Assembly (NCBI GenBank): GCA_038234785.1
Contig: JBBQTC010000009.1
Location: forward strand, 1 to 64,000
Length of the DNA stretch: 64,000 bases
Origin: UBA668 sp038234785
GTDB lineage: Bacteria > Actinomycetota > Acidimicrobiia > Acidimicrobiales > Ilumatobacteraceae
Direction of reading: 5' to 3'
The notes beneath the pieces are model-generated. The model did no database searches. It saw only the letters and a program-made list of their open reading frames with translations, and was not told where the DNA came from. Shown in pieces: positions 9,638 to 17,719 of the stretch; positions within the stretch are counted from its first letter, which is position 1, and each line of letters starts with the position of its first letter. Made by a program: the position numbers and the translations under genes.

Positions 9638-9644
9638 GCACAAT
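9615..9644 (+). promoter_or_regulatory. Promoter of the mra/dcw cluster
   Basis: A -35 TTGACT (9615-9620), an 18-nt spacer and a -10 CACAAT (9639-9644) lie inside the MraZ box array. The start point would be near 9651, leaving a leader of about 70 nt before mraZ with gaggtggg as the ribosome binding site. Confidence 0.65.
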
Positions 9645-9719
9645 AAGGCCCGTGGGGAGTGTGGCGTCAGCGCCAGTCGCACTCCGTCGAGGCAGGCGCA
9701 GTGAGGTGGGTGACGCGAC

Positions 9720-10136
9720 GTGTTGTTCGTCGGGGCGTTCGAACGCCAACTCGACGACAAGGGGAGGCTGGCACTGCCGGCTGCCTTTCGCGACCGCCTC
9801 GGTGAGCACTGCTACCTGGCCAAGGGCCTCGACAAGTCCGTGCTCGTCGTGCCCGCGGCGACGTTCGAGGACGAGGCCGCCGAGATGACCGCCCGCGTCA
9901 AGAGCGGTGAGATCACCCGCAACGAACTCCGGGCGCTGGCCGCCTCGGCATCGCTGGTCTCGCTCGACAAGCAGGGCCGCGTGAACATCGAGGAGCAGTT
10001 GCGCCAGTACGCCGGGCTGCACGCCACCGAGCCGGTCATCGTCGCCGGCAGCTTCGACCGCCTCGAGATCTGGTCGCCCGAGCGATACGTCCGAGTCAAC
10101 GAGGCGGGCACTGAGTCGATGGCCGGACACGAGTGA
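9720..10136 (+). CDS. mraZ: Transcriptional regulator MraZ
   Basis: MraZ is a double SpoVT/AbrB-fold DNA-binding protein that autorepresses the division and cell-wall cluster. Both half-motifs are visible: DDKGRLALPAAFRDRL at residues 12-27 and DKQGRVNIEEQLRQY near residue 82. The length (138) is usual. The start is GTG 9720 (VLFVGAFERQLDDKG), preceded by gaggtggg about 10 nt upstream. The operator array at 9582-9637 lies directly upstream, so autoregulation is highly likely. Confidence 0.95.
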   Translation: MLFVGAFERQLDDKGRLALPAAFRDRLGEHCYLAKGLDKSVLVVPAATFEDEAAEMTARVKSGEITRNELRALAASASLVSLDKQGRVNIEEQLRQYAGLHATEPVIVAGSFDRLEIWSPERYVRVNEAGTESMAGHE

Positions 10137-10255
10137 TGCCCCTCGTCACTCGCCCGGCGAGATCACAGCACACCCGACACGACACGACACCCAACCGAAG
10201 GAGGAACGAGGCAGCACGAATCGAACGCACACCCTCGACCTGTCATCACAAGATC

Positions 10256-10386
10256 ATCGTCCGCCCATCTGCAGCCTTCCGGTCAGCACGATGGAGAGCC
10301 CACACTCCGCCCGCCTCCACCTGGCCTGACCGGGGAGACATCCCGGCGGCAACCGCGAGCCGGGGGGCTGCAGATGGACGGACGAT
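10256..10386 (+). ncRNA. Structured leader before rsmH (mraW RNA-like)
   Basis: The 268-nt mraZ-rsmH gap holds a nested structure. The outer stem is 10256-10276 with 10366-10386 (21 bp, one C-A mismatch). Inside it are CCGGTCAG (10279-10286) with CTGACCGG (10326-10333) and a hairpin CCCGGC (10342-10347) with GCCGGG (10359-10364). This three-way arrangement ends 18 nt before the rsmH ATG. A conserved mraW RNA motif is known upstream of mraW (rsmH) in Actinobacteria, and position and architecture agree. I could not compare it with the published consensus. rsmH has no strong ribosome binding site, so the structure may control its translation. Confidence 0.6.
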
Positions 10387-10404
10387 GCCCGCCCGAGACA
10401 CGGC

Positions 10405-11364
10405 ATGACCGATCCGGACTTCCACCACCTGCCGGTGATGGTGCACGAGATCGTCGAACTGTTCCGTGATGTACCACCCGGATTCCTGCTCGACGCCACC
10501 CTCGGCGGCGGTGGACACGCGGAGCACCTGCTGGAACGGTGGCCGCATCTCTCGGTGCTCGGGATCGACCGTGACCAGCAAGCGCTGGACGCGTCGCAAC
10601 AGCGACTCGCACGGTTCGGTGACAGGTTGCGCGTGTTCCACGCCCGATTCGACGACCTCGACGTCGCCATGGAAGCCATGAACATTCCCTCCCTGTCCGG
10701 TGCGCTGTTCGACCTCGGTGTCAGCTCGCCGCAACTCGACGTCGCAGAGCGCGGGTTCAGCTATCGCCAGGATGCACCGCTCGACATGCGGATGGATCAG
10801 ACCCAGCCGTGGAGCGCGTCGGACGTCGTCAACGGGTATCCCGCCGAGCAACTGTCCAAGGTGCTCCACCAGTACGGCGACGAGCGCTTCTCGCGACGGA
10901 TCGCGGCAGCGATCGTCGCCGCCCGTCCGATCGAGAGCACATCGCAGCTCGCAGAGGTGGTCGTCACCGCGATCCCGGCCGCGGCGCGCCGGACGGGCGG
11001 CCACCCCGCCAAGCGCACCTTCCAAGCGATCCGCATCGAGGTCAACGGCGAGCTCGACGCACTGCCTGCGGCGCTCGAGACCGCCATCCAGCGCACCGGC
11101 GCCGGCGGCCGGATCGCAGTGCTGTCGTACCACTCGGGCGAGGACCGCATCGTCAAGGAGACCTTCAGAGGGGCCGAGTCGGGTGGCTGCGAATGCCCTC
11201 CGGAGTTGCCGTGCGTGTGTGACGCCGTGCAGACGGTCCGGCTGGTTCGCGGCGTCCCGCGGACCCCGTCGACCCAGGAGCAGACCTCCAATCGTCGCGC
11301 CGCGAGCGCTCGGCTGCGCGTCGTCGAACGCATCGTCGACTCACCCACGAAGGGTCGTCGCTGA
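10405..11364 (+). CDS. rsmH: 16S rRNA (cytosine-1402-N4)-methyltransferase
   Basis: The 319-residue SAM-dependent enzyme methylates N4 of C1402 in 16S rRNA. It opens with HHLPVMVHEIVELF, then has the SAM motif LLDATLGGGGHAEHLL (residues 30-45), GIDRDQQAL, and FDLGVSSPQLDVAERGFSY with the family DLGVSS motif. The C-terminal half has KRTFQAIRIEVNGEL and VLSYHSGEDRIVK. It is the first gene of the overlapping series; its TGA overlaps the next ATG by 1 nt (TGATG). Confidence 0.96.
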   Translation: MTDPDFHHLPVMVHEIVELFRDVPPGFLLDATLGGGGHAEHLLERWPHLSVLGIDRDQQALDASQQRLARFGDRLRVFHARFDDLDVAMEAMNIPSLSGALFDLGVSSPQLDVAERGFSYRQDAPLDMRMDQTQPWSASDVVNGYPAEQLSKVLHQYGDERFSRRIAAAIVAARPIESTSQLAEVVVTAIPAAARRTGGHPAKRTFQAIRIEVNGELDALPAALETAIQRTGAGGRIAVLSYHSGEDRIVKETFRGAESGGCECPPELPCVCDAVQTVRLVRGVPRTPSTQEQTSNRRAASARLRVVERIVDSPTKGRR

Positions 11365-11891
11365 TGGCGATTGCGGTCCGCTCCGAACGCGCGCCGTTGG
11401 TCCGTAGCCGTGTCCACGGCACGGCCGACGACCCGCGCACGATGGTCAAGTCGACGGCAAAGGTCGCGCACATCGCGCCCCGCCCGGAGCTGATGGTGGT
11501 CGCGCCGCGTCGTCGAACGGCTCGGGTGATCGGTGCTTCGTGCGCCGTGGTGTTCGTCCTCATGATCGGCGCAGCGGCATTTCAGACCCAACTCGCTCGC
11601 CGTCAACTCACGCTCGACACGATGGACCGCAAGATCCGCGCGGCACACGAGCAGTACGACGTGTTGCGTCGGGAGCGAGCAGAACTTCGTTCCCCAGGGC
11701 GGCTCGCCCAGCAGGCTGCGGCGCTCGGCATGGTGCCCGCCCACCAGACCCAGTTCCTCACCCTCGATGCCGACGTGATCGCCACCGTGCAGCGCAGCGG
11801 CGCGCCGAAGGACGTCACCAACGAGACGACCATCGAGCAGGAGTTCGACGCCTACGCACACGTCAAGGCCCAGGCCGGGGGAGCGCCATGA
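11364..11891 (+). CDS. ftsL: FtsL-like divisome protein
   Basis: The 175-residue bitopic membrane protein has a basic N-terminal cytosolic part (1-52), one transmembrane helix (about 55-76, VIGASCAVVFVLMIGAAAF) and a periplasmic coiled-coil (LARRQLTLDTMDRKIRAAHEQYDVL, then an ERAELRSPGRLAQQAAALGM segment typical of the FtsL/DivIC family). FtsL is poorly conserved, so the call rests on topology, the LRSPxRL-type motif and the position between rsmH and ftsI. FtsL links FtsQ and FtsWI in the divisome. Confidence 0.8.
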   Translation: MAIAVRSERAPLVRSRVHGTADDPRTMVKSTAKVAHIAPRPELMVVAPRRRTARVIGASCAVVFVLMIGAAAFQTQLARRQLTLDTMDRKIRAAHEQYDVLRRERAELRSPGRLAQQAAALGMVPAHQTQFLTLDADVIATVQRSGAPKDVTNETTIEQEFDAYAHVKAQAGGAP

Positions 11892-13903
11892 ACACCGATC
11901 TGCGTCGTCGTTCGGAGCGCGTGCACACGTCCGCCGGAACGACAGGTCGTTCTCGCGCCCATGGGCGCCCCACCGCCCGCCCCGCCGCCAAGACCACAGC
12001 GAAGACCGCTGCGCGGCCGGGCGCCCGACCCACGGCCAAGCCCTCCACATCTGCTCGCCGGCCGGCGACCAAGCGCCATGTCACGACCGCCAGGCGGCAC
12101 CCGAAGAAGTCCCTTCGCGCCAAGCGTTCCACCACGAAGCGGACACCCGCCTTCCGAATGACGTTCCGTGCCGGAGACATCCGTCGCCGGTTGCTCGCCG
12201 TGTTCGTCATCAGCACGCTGCTGTTCATCGCCGTGATCGCTCGCGTCGTGTTTCTCCAGACCGCCGGGAGCGACTCGTTGCTCGCCGCCGGGAAGGCCCA
12301 GCGCGTCACCGAGTCGGTGCTCAACGCGCAGCGCGGCACGATCTTCGCCCGCGACGGCGGCGAACTCGCGCTCAGCGTGCCCTCCAGCACCGTCTACGCC
12401 GATCCGAAGCTGGTCACGGACCCCGTCGGCGCGGCGTCGGTGCTGGGTTCGATGCTCGGACTCACCGCCGAGAAGCAGCATGCGCTGGAACTCGCGTTCA
12501 CGGCGAAGGACAAGAGCTTCGTCTATGTCGCGCGCCAGGTCGACGACGACGTCGCCAACTCGGTGATGGCGCTGAACCTCGCCGGGATCGACGTGATCCG
12601 CGAGGACAAGCGGATCATGCCCAGCGGTGAGGTCGGTCGCAGCGTGCTCGGCCTGACCAACATCGACGGCAAGGGCATCGCCGGGCTCGAGATGCAGTAC
12701 GACGCTCTGCTCAAGGGTCAGGACGGCGAGCGAGTGCGCGAGCACGATGCGAAGGGCCGATCCATTCCCGGCTCCGGCGCGACCACCAAGGAGTCCGTGC
12801 CGGGCGAGGACCTCATCCTCACTCTCGACCGGTCGTTGCAGTTCCAGGTGGAGCACGCGCTCGTGACCCGGGTGGACGAGCTCGCGGCCAAGGGTGGCAC
12901 CGTCGTCGTCATGGACACGGCGACCGGTGAGATCTACGCGATGGCGAACGTGCAGCGCGACGACGACGGCGTCGTCCGCGTCACGTCGGCGAACCTTGCG
13001 GCGGTCGACGCCTTCGAGCCCGGCTCGGTGGCCAAGGTGTTCAGCCTCTCCGCCGTGGTCGACAGCGGCGCAGCCACACCCGACACCGTGATCAACGTGC
13101 CGGGCACGATGGTGTTCGACAAGGGCACCGTGTGGGAGAAGACCGTCCACGATGCCGAGCCGCACAACACGGTACCGATGAGCATGCGCGACATCATCGT
13201 GCACTCGTCCAACCTCGGTACCTACCTGCTCGCCGACCGAATCGGGAGCGAGCAACTGTCCGCCTATCTGGACAAGTTCGGCTTCGGCCACAAGACCGAC
13301 CTCGACTTCCCGGGCGAGAGCAAGGGCATCATCGACCCTGCGTCGAAGTGGCAGGGCACGGAGAAGGTGACCGTCACCTACGGGTACCACTACCAGGCGT
13401 CGGCGGTGCAGTTCACCGCTGCGGTGAACGCGGTGGCCAACGGTGGCACTTTCGTCGAGCCGAAGCTGCTCAAGGGCACGATCGGCGCGAACGGCACGGT
13501 CTCGGAGACACCGCCGTCGGCGACCCATGAAGTGATCAGCCCCAGCTCGTCTGCGACGATGATCTCCATGATGAAGGATGTGGTGTGCAATGGGACGGGC
13601 AAGGATGCCCGTATCTCGGGCATCTCCGTGGCGGGCAAGACCGGTACGGCCTACAAGGCGCAGAACGGCTCGTACGGCGAGGACGGCTCACGGCTCTACC
13701 GGGCGACGTTCGCCGGATTCTTCCCGGCCGACGCGCCGAAGGTCACGATTCTGGTCACCATCGACGAGCCAGATCCCACGTCGAACGACCGCTTCGGTGG
13801 GACGGCCGCCGCTCCACTGTTCTCGACGGTCGCCACTGCGGCCATTCACGAGCTGAAGATCACCCCCACGCCGGGTGACACCGGCTGTCCCTCGAAGGGA
13901 TGA
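11888..13903 (+). CDS. ftsI: Division-specific penicillin-binding protein (PBP3/FtsI)
   Basis: Transpeptidase of septal peptidoglycan. The 671-residue product has a basic Ala/Lys/Pro/Arg-rich N-terminal tail (about 1-95, with repeated TAKPA/AKTTAK patterns), a transmembrane helix (about 100-122), a PBP dimerisation domain and a transpeptidase domain with SxxK in FEPGSVAKVF (near residue 381), SxN in VHSSNLGTYL and KTG in VAGKTGTAYKA. The ATG at 11888 overlaps the ftsL-like stop by 4 nt. The cytosolic tail is much longer than the roughly 20 residues of E. coli FtsI. Confidence 0.95.
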   Translation: MNTDLRRRSERVHTSAGTTGRSRAHGRPTARPAAKTTAKTAARPGARPTAKPSTSARRPATKRHVTTARRHPKKSLRAKRSTTKRTPAFRMTFRAGDIRRRLLAVFVISTLLFIAVIARVVFLQTAGSDSLLAAGKAQRVTESVLNAQRGTIFARDGGELALSVPSSTVYADPKLVTDPVGAASVLGSMLGLTAEKQHALELAFTAKDKSFVYVARQVDDDVANSVMALNLAGIDVIREDKRIMPSGEVGRSVLGLTNIDGKGIAGLEMQYDALLKGQDGERVREHDAKGRSIPGSGATTKESVPGEDLILTLDRSLQFQVEHALVTRVDELAAKGGTVVVMDTATGEIYAMANVQRDDDGVVRVTSANLAAVDAFEPGSVAKVFSLSAVVDSGAATPDTVINVPGTMVFDKGTVWEKTVHDAEPHNTVPMSMRDIIVHSSNLGTYLLADRIGSEQLSAYLDKFGFGHKTDLDFPGESKGIIDPASKWQGTEKVTVTYGYHYQASAVQFTAAVNAVANGGTFVEPKLLKGTIGANGTVSETPPSATHEVISPSSSATMISMMKDVVCNGTGKDARISGISVAGKTGTAYKAQNGSYGEDGSRLYRATFAGFFPADAPKVTILVTIDEPDPTSNDRFGGTAAAPLFSTVATAAIHELKITPTPGDTGCPSKG

Positions 13904-15321
13904 GCGACGTGATCCGTCTGCTCGGCGATCTCCTCACCGATGCAGCACTGCCCACGGCAGTGCTGCGCGGCGAGCCGACGGTGGTGGTCAGTGGCGTCAC
14001 CCACGACTCGCGACAGGTCGTCGACGGGTCGCTGTTCTGCTGCGTGCGCGGCTCGACCACCGACGGGCATGACCACGCTGCGGCGGCCGTGGCGGCCGGA
14101 GCGACGGCGCTGCTCGTCGACCACCCACTCGACGTCGCGGTCTCCCAGATGTTGGTGGGCGACACGCGCGTCGCGATGGGACATCTGGCCGCAGCATTCT
14201 GGGGACACCCCTCCCGTTCGCTGACGCTGGTCGGCGTCACGGGGACCAATGGCAAGACCACCACGACGAGCCTCATCTCGTCGGTGCTCGAAACGGCCGG
14301 CATGTCGCCCGGGACCATCGGCACGCTCACGGGTCGCCACACCACGCCCGAAGCACCGGACCTCCAGGCGCAGTTGGCCGAGTTCGTCCGGGAGGGCAAG
14401 CGCTCCGTGGTGATGGAGGTCTCGTCCCACGCACTCCTGCTCCATCGCGTGGTCGGTTGCCACTTCGCGCTCGCCGTGTTCACCAACCTCGGACGAGACC
14501 ACCTCGACCTGCACGGCACCGTCGAGAGGTACTTCGCGGCCAAGGCGCTGCTGTTCGAGCCCGCCCTGAGTGACCGGGGTATCGCCAACACCGACGACAT
14601 GCATGGCCGTCTTCTCGTCGATGCCGCACCGATCCCGATGGAGGGCTTCTCCTCGGCCGACGTGCACGATCTCGTCGTCAGCCCCAGCGAGCACACCTAC
14701 ACCTGGCGCGGTCAGTCGATCCGGGTCGGCATCGGCGGCGCGTTCAACGCGATGAACAGCCTCGCCGCCGCCACCGCAGGTGTGGCCCTGGGGATCGATG
14801 TCGAGGTCGTCGCTGCCGGTCTCCGCGCGGCGCCGACGGTCCCCGGCCGCTTCGAACCGGTCCACGCCGGCCAGGCCTTCGATGTGATCGTCGATTTCGC
14901 CCACACCCCCGATGGCCTGCGCGAAGCGCTCGGCGCCGCCCGTTCGGCCGTCGAAGGGGGACGGGTGATCGTCGTGTTCGGATGCGGGGGCGATCGTGAC
15001 CGCGACAAGCGGCCGGAGATGGGCGCGGTGGCGGCCGAGCACGCCGACCACGTCATCGTGACCTCGGACAACCCTCGCTCGGAGGACCCCCTCGAGATCG
15101 TCAATGCCGTCATGGCGGGGGTACCCGCGGACTACCGTGACCGTGTTGTGACCGAGCCCGACCGACGCCGAGCCTTTGCAATGGCGTTCCAGACCGCGTC
15201 GCCGGGCGACGTGGTCGTGATCGCCGGCAAGGGACACGAGACCACACAGACCATCGGGACCCAGGTCCTTCCGTTCGACGACCGCGCGGTGGCGCGCGAA
15301 CTGCTGGAGGCAGCGCTGTGA
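13900..15321 (+). CDS. murE: UDP-MurNAc-L-Ala-D-Glu:meso-diaminopimelate ligase
   Basis: The 473-residue Mur ligase adds the third residue of the stem peptide. It has the ATP loop GVTGTNGKTTTT (about residues 111-122), the central domain with NLGRDHLDLHG, and the substrate motif DNPR in VTSDNPRSEDPLEIV near residue 389, which selects meso-diaminopimelate over lysine. This indicates DAP-type peptidoglycan. The start ATG overlaps the ftsI stop by 4 nt. murF, which usually follows murE, is not present here; mraY follows directly. Confidence 0.95.
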   Translation: MSDVIRLLGDLLTDAALPTAVLRGEPTVVVSGVTHDSRQVVDGSLFCCVRGSTTDGHDHAAAAVAAGATALLVDHPLDVAVSQMLVGDTRVAMGHLAAAFWGHPSRSLTLVGVTGTNGKTTTTSLISSVLETAGMSPGTIGTLTGRHTTPEAPDLQAQLAEFVREGKRSVVMEVSSHALLLHRVVGCHFALAVFTNLGRDHLDLHGTVERYFAAKALLFEPALSDRGIANTDDMHGRLLVDAAPIPMEGFSSADVHDLVVSPSEHTYTWRGQSIRVGIGGAFNAMNSLAAATAGVALGIDVEVVAAGLRAAPTVPGRFEPVHAGQAFDVIVDFAHTPDGLREALGAARSAVEGGRVIVVFGCGGDRDRDKRPEMGAVAAEHADHVIVTSDNPRSEDPLEIVNAVMAGVPADYRDRVVTEPDRRRAFAMAFQTASPGDVVVIAGKGHETTQTIGTQVLPFDDRAVARELLEAAL

Positions 15322-16370
15322 TCGCCGTCATGATCGCCGGGGCCACAGCGATGTTCGTCTCGCTCCTCGCGACCCGCTTCCTGATCAAGTTCTTCCGCGA
15401 GCGCGGTGCCGGCCAACCGATCCTCGGCAAGGCCGACCTGGGACCTGAGCACCACATGCACAAGCAAGGCACTCCCACGATGGGGGGTATCGCCATCATC
15501 GTCGCGGCCGGCCTCGGCTGGCTCGTCGCCCACTTCCGGAGTGGGCTGGCGTTCTCCGATCAGACGATGATCATGTGGGCCGGTGTGCTCGTCATGGGAC
15601 TGATGGGATTCCTCGACGACTACATCAAGGTACGCAAGCAGCACAACCGGGGCATCTTCTGGAAGAAGAAGAGCTACATCACGCTCGCGTTGTCCTGCCT
15701 GCTGGCGTGGTGGCTGGTCGCGGCCACCGGGGTCAGCGAGACCATCTCGTTCACACGGGCCACGCTTCCCGGATGGCACGTGGCGTGGCCGCTGTTCGTC
15801 GCCTTCGCGGGCATCATCATCTGGAGCACGAGCAACGCGGTCAACGTCACCGATGGGCTCGACGGGCTCGCCGGCGGGTCGGCGATGGTCGGCTTCCTCG
15901 CTTTCACGATCATCGCCTACTGGGCGTTCCGTAACCCGTCGGTCTACGGCGCCGTGGTGAACCCCCTCGACCTCGCCGTGTTCGCAGCCGCCTTCGCCGG
16001 GGCGTGTGGCGGCTTCCTCTGGTTCAACGCCGCTCCGGCCCGGATTTTCCTCGGTGATGTCGGTGCGCTCGCGATCGGCACCGCCCTGGCGCTGCTGGCC
16101 ATCACCTCCAACACGCAGTTGCTGCTCATCCTGATCTGCGGCATCAACGTCATGGAGGCCGGCTCGGTCGCCGTGCAGATGATCGTCTTCAAGGCTTCCG
16201 GTCGCAAGAAGCGGTTGTTCCGCATGTCGCCGATCCACCACCACTTCGAACTGGTCGGTTGGCCGGAGACGACGGTGATCATCCGTTTCTGGCTGATCTG
16301 TGGCGTCTTCGTCGCCACTGCGCTCGCGCTGTTCATCGGCGACTTCACCAGGATCACGGACAACCTGTGA
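15318..16370 (+). CDS. mraY: Phospho-MurNAc-pentapeptide transferase
   Basis: MraY makes lipid I from UDP-MurNAc-pentapeptide and undecaprenyl phosphate in the inner membrane. The 350-residue, about ten-helix protein carries HKQGTPTMGGIAI (residues 49-61), FLDDYIKV with the Asp pair, NAVNVTDGLDGLAGGSAM, GDVGALAIGTALA and the MSPIHHHFEL motif near residue 303. The GTG start overlaps the murE stop by 4 nt, and its own TGA overlaps the murD start. Confidence 0.96.
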   Translation: MIAVMIAGATAMFVSLLATRFLIKFFRERGAGQPILGKADLGPEHHMHKQGTPTMGGIAIIVAAGLGWLVAHFRSGLAFSDQTMIMWAGVLVMGLMGFLDDYIKVRKQHNRGIFWKKKSYITLALSCLLAWWLVAATGVSETISFTRATLPGWHVAWPLFVAFAGIIIWSTSNAVNVTDGLDGLAGGSAMVGFLAFTIIAYWAFRNPSVYGAVVNPLDLAVFAAAFAGACGGFLWFNAAPARIFLGDVGALAIGTALALLAITSNTQLLLILICGINVMEAGSVAVQMIVFKASGRKKRLFRMSPIHHHFELVGWPETTVIIRFWLICGVFVATALALFIGDFTRITDNL

Positions 16371-17719
16371 GTGGGACCGCTCTGGTCTTCGGCATCGCGC
16401 TGTCCGGCGACGCACTCGCGGGAGCACTGCAGCGAAGAGGTTGGGAGTTGGTGATCGCCGACGACCAGCCGTCGGACGCGAAGCGCGCCATGGCCGTAGC
16501 TCTCGGGACGTCGTTGATCGAGCGTCCGGACCGTGCGACCGTCGATGAGCTCGTGGCCTCCTGCGACATCGTCTGCCCGGCGCCGGGAGTGCCCGAGTCG
16601 CACGCGATCGTGGTCGCTGCCCTCGCCGCCGGCCGACCGTTGCGCACGGAGATCGACCTGGCCTACGAGTGGGAGCAGGATCGTGTCGGCGGGCCGCGCC
16701 CGATGGTGGCCGTCACGGGCACCGATGGCAAGACCACCACCACGCTGCTCGCCGCGCACATGATGAGCGCGGCCGGGCACCGTCCGGCGGCGGTCGGCAA
16801 CACCGAGGTCCCGCTCGTCGCTGCGCTCGAGGACGACGTCGACGTCTTCGCAGTGGAGTGCAGCAGCTTCCGCCTCAACTGGCTCCAGTCGTTCCGAGCG
16901 GAGGCATCGGTGTGGCTGAACCTGGCCCCCGACCACCAGAACTGGCACAGCTCGATGGCGTCGTACGAGGCGGCGAAGGCGCGCATGTGGGCCCATCGAC
17001 GTCCGACCGATGTGGCCATCGGGTTTGCCGACGATCCGATCGTGATGCGCAACCTGCGCGCCGCCGGGGGAGTGACTCGCACGTTCGCCGCCTCCGGTGC
17101 CGACTACCGGGTCAGCGACGGACACCTGGTCGGCCCTCGCGGGACCATCGCTCCTGTCGCGGCGATGACTCGTCGGCTGCCCCACGACATCACCAATGCG
17201 CTGGCCGCCGCAGCGCTGGTGCTCGAGTCCGGACTGGGCACCGAGGCCGACGTGGCCGCGGCCCTCGCCACCTTCGAGCATCCACCCCATCGCATCGAGC
17301 CAGTTGCCACGATGGATGGTGTGCAGTGGTTCAACGACTCCAAAGCGACGACGCCACACGCCGCGCTCACCGCGATCCGCGGCTTCGATCACATCGTGCT
17401 GCTGGCGGGTGGTCGCAACAAGGGACTCGAGCTTGCCGAACTCGCCACCGAGCACGAGCGGGTGAAGGCGGTCGTCGGCCTCGGCGAAGCGGGCCCCGAG
17501 GTCGCCCACGCGTTCGAGGCCACCTGTCCCGTGGTGCTCGCCGATTCCATGGCCGAAGCGGTGCGGCTGGCCGAGGCGCTGTCGGAGCCCGGCGACGTCG
17601 TGTTGCTCTCGCCGGCCTGCGCGAGTTTCGACTGGTACCCGGACGGCGGCTATCCCGCACGCGGCGATGACTTCAAGCGTCTGGTCCTCGCCCTCATCGA
17701 CGACAAGGAGCATGCATGA
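16367..17719 (+). CDS. murD: UDP-MurNAc-L-alanine:D-glutamate ligase
   Basis: The 450-residue Mur ligase adds D-Glu. It has an N-terminal Rossmann-like domain, the P-loop AVTGTDGKTTTTLLAAHM (about 113-130), VECSSFRLNWLQSF, NLAPDHQNWHSS and the C-terminal WFNDSKATTPHAALTAI motif. Start: GTG at 16367 within GTGA overlapping the mraY stop, since the family begins with a short strand immediately before the nucleotide-binding Gly (ALVFGIALSG). The Gly motif reads GIALSGDALA rather than the usual GxGxSG. Confidence 0.92.
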   Translation: MSGTALVFGIALSGDALAGALQRRGWELVIADDQPSDAKRAMAVALGTSLIERPDRATVDELVASCDIVCPAPGVPESHAIVVAALAAGRPLRTEIDLAYEWEQDRVGGPRPMVAVTGTDGKTTTTLLAAHMMSAAGHRPAAVGNTEVPLVAALEDDVDVFAVECSSFRLNWLQSFRAEASVWLNLAPDHQNWHSSMASYEAAKARMWAHRRPTDVAIGFADDPIVMRNLRAAGGVTRTFAASGADYRVSDGHLVGPRGTIAPVAAMTRRLPHDITNALAAAALVLESGLGTEADVAAALATFEHPPHRIEPVATMDGVQWFNDSKATTPHAALTAIRGFDHIVLLAGGRNKGLELAELATEHERVKAVVGLGEAGPEVAHAFEATCPVVLADSMAEAVRLAEALSEPGDVVLLSPACASFDWYPDGGYPARGDDFKRLVLALIDDKEHA

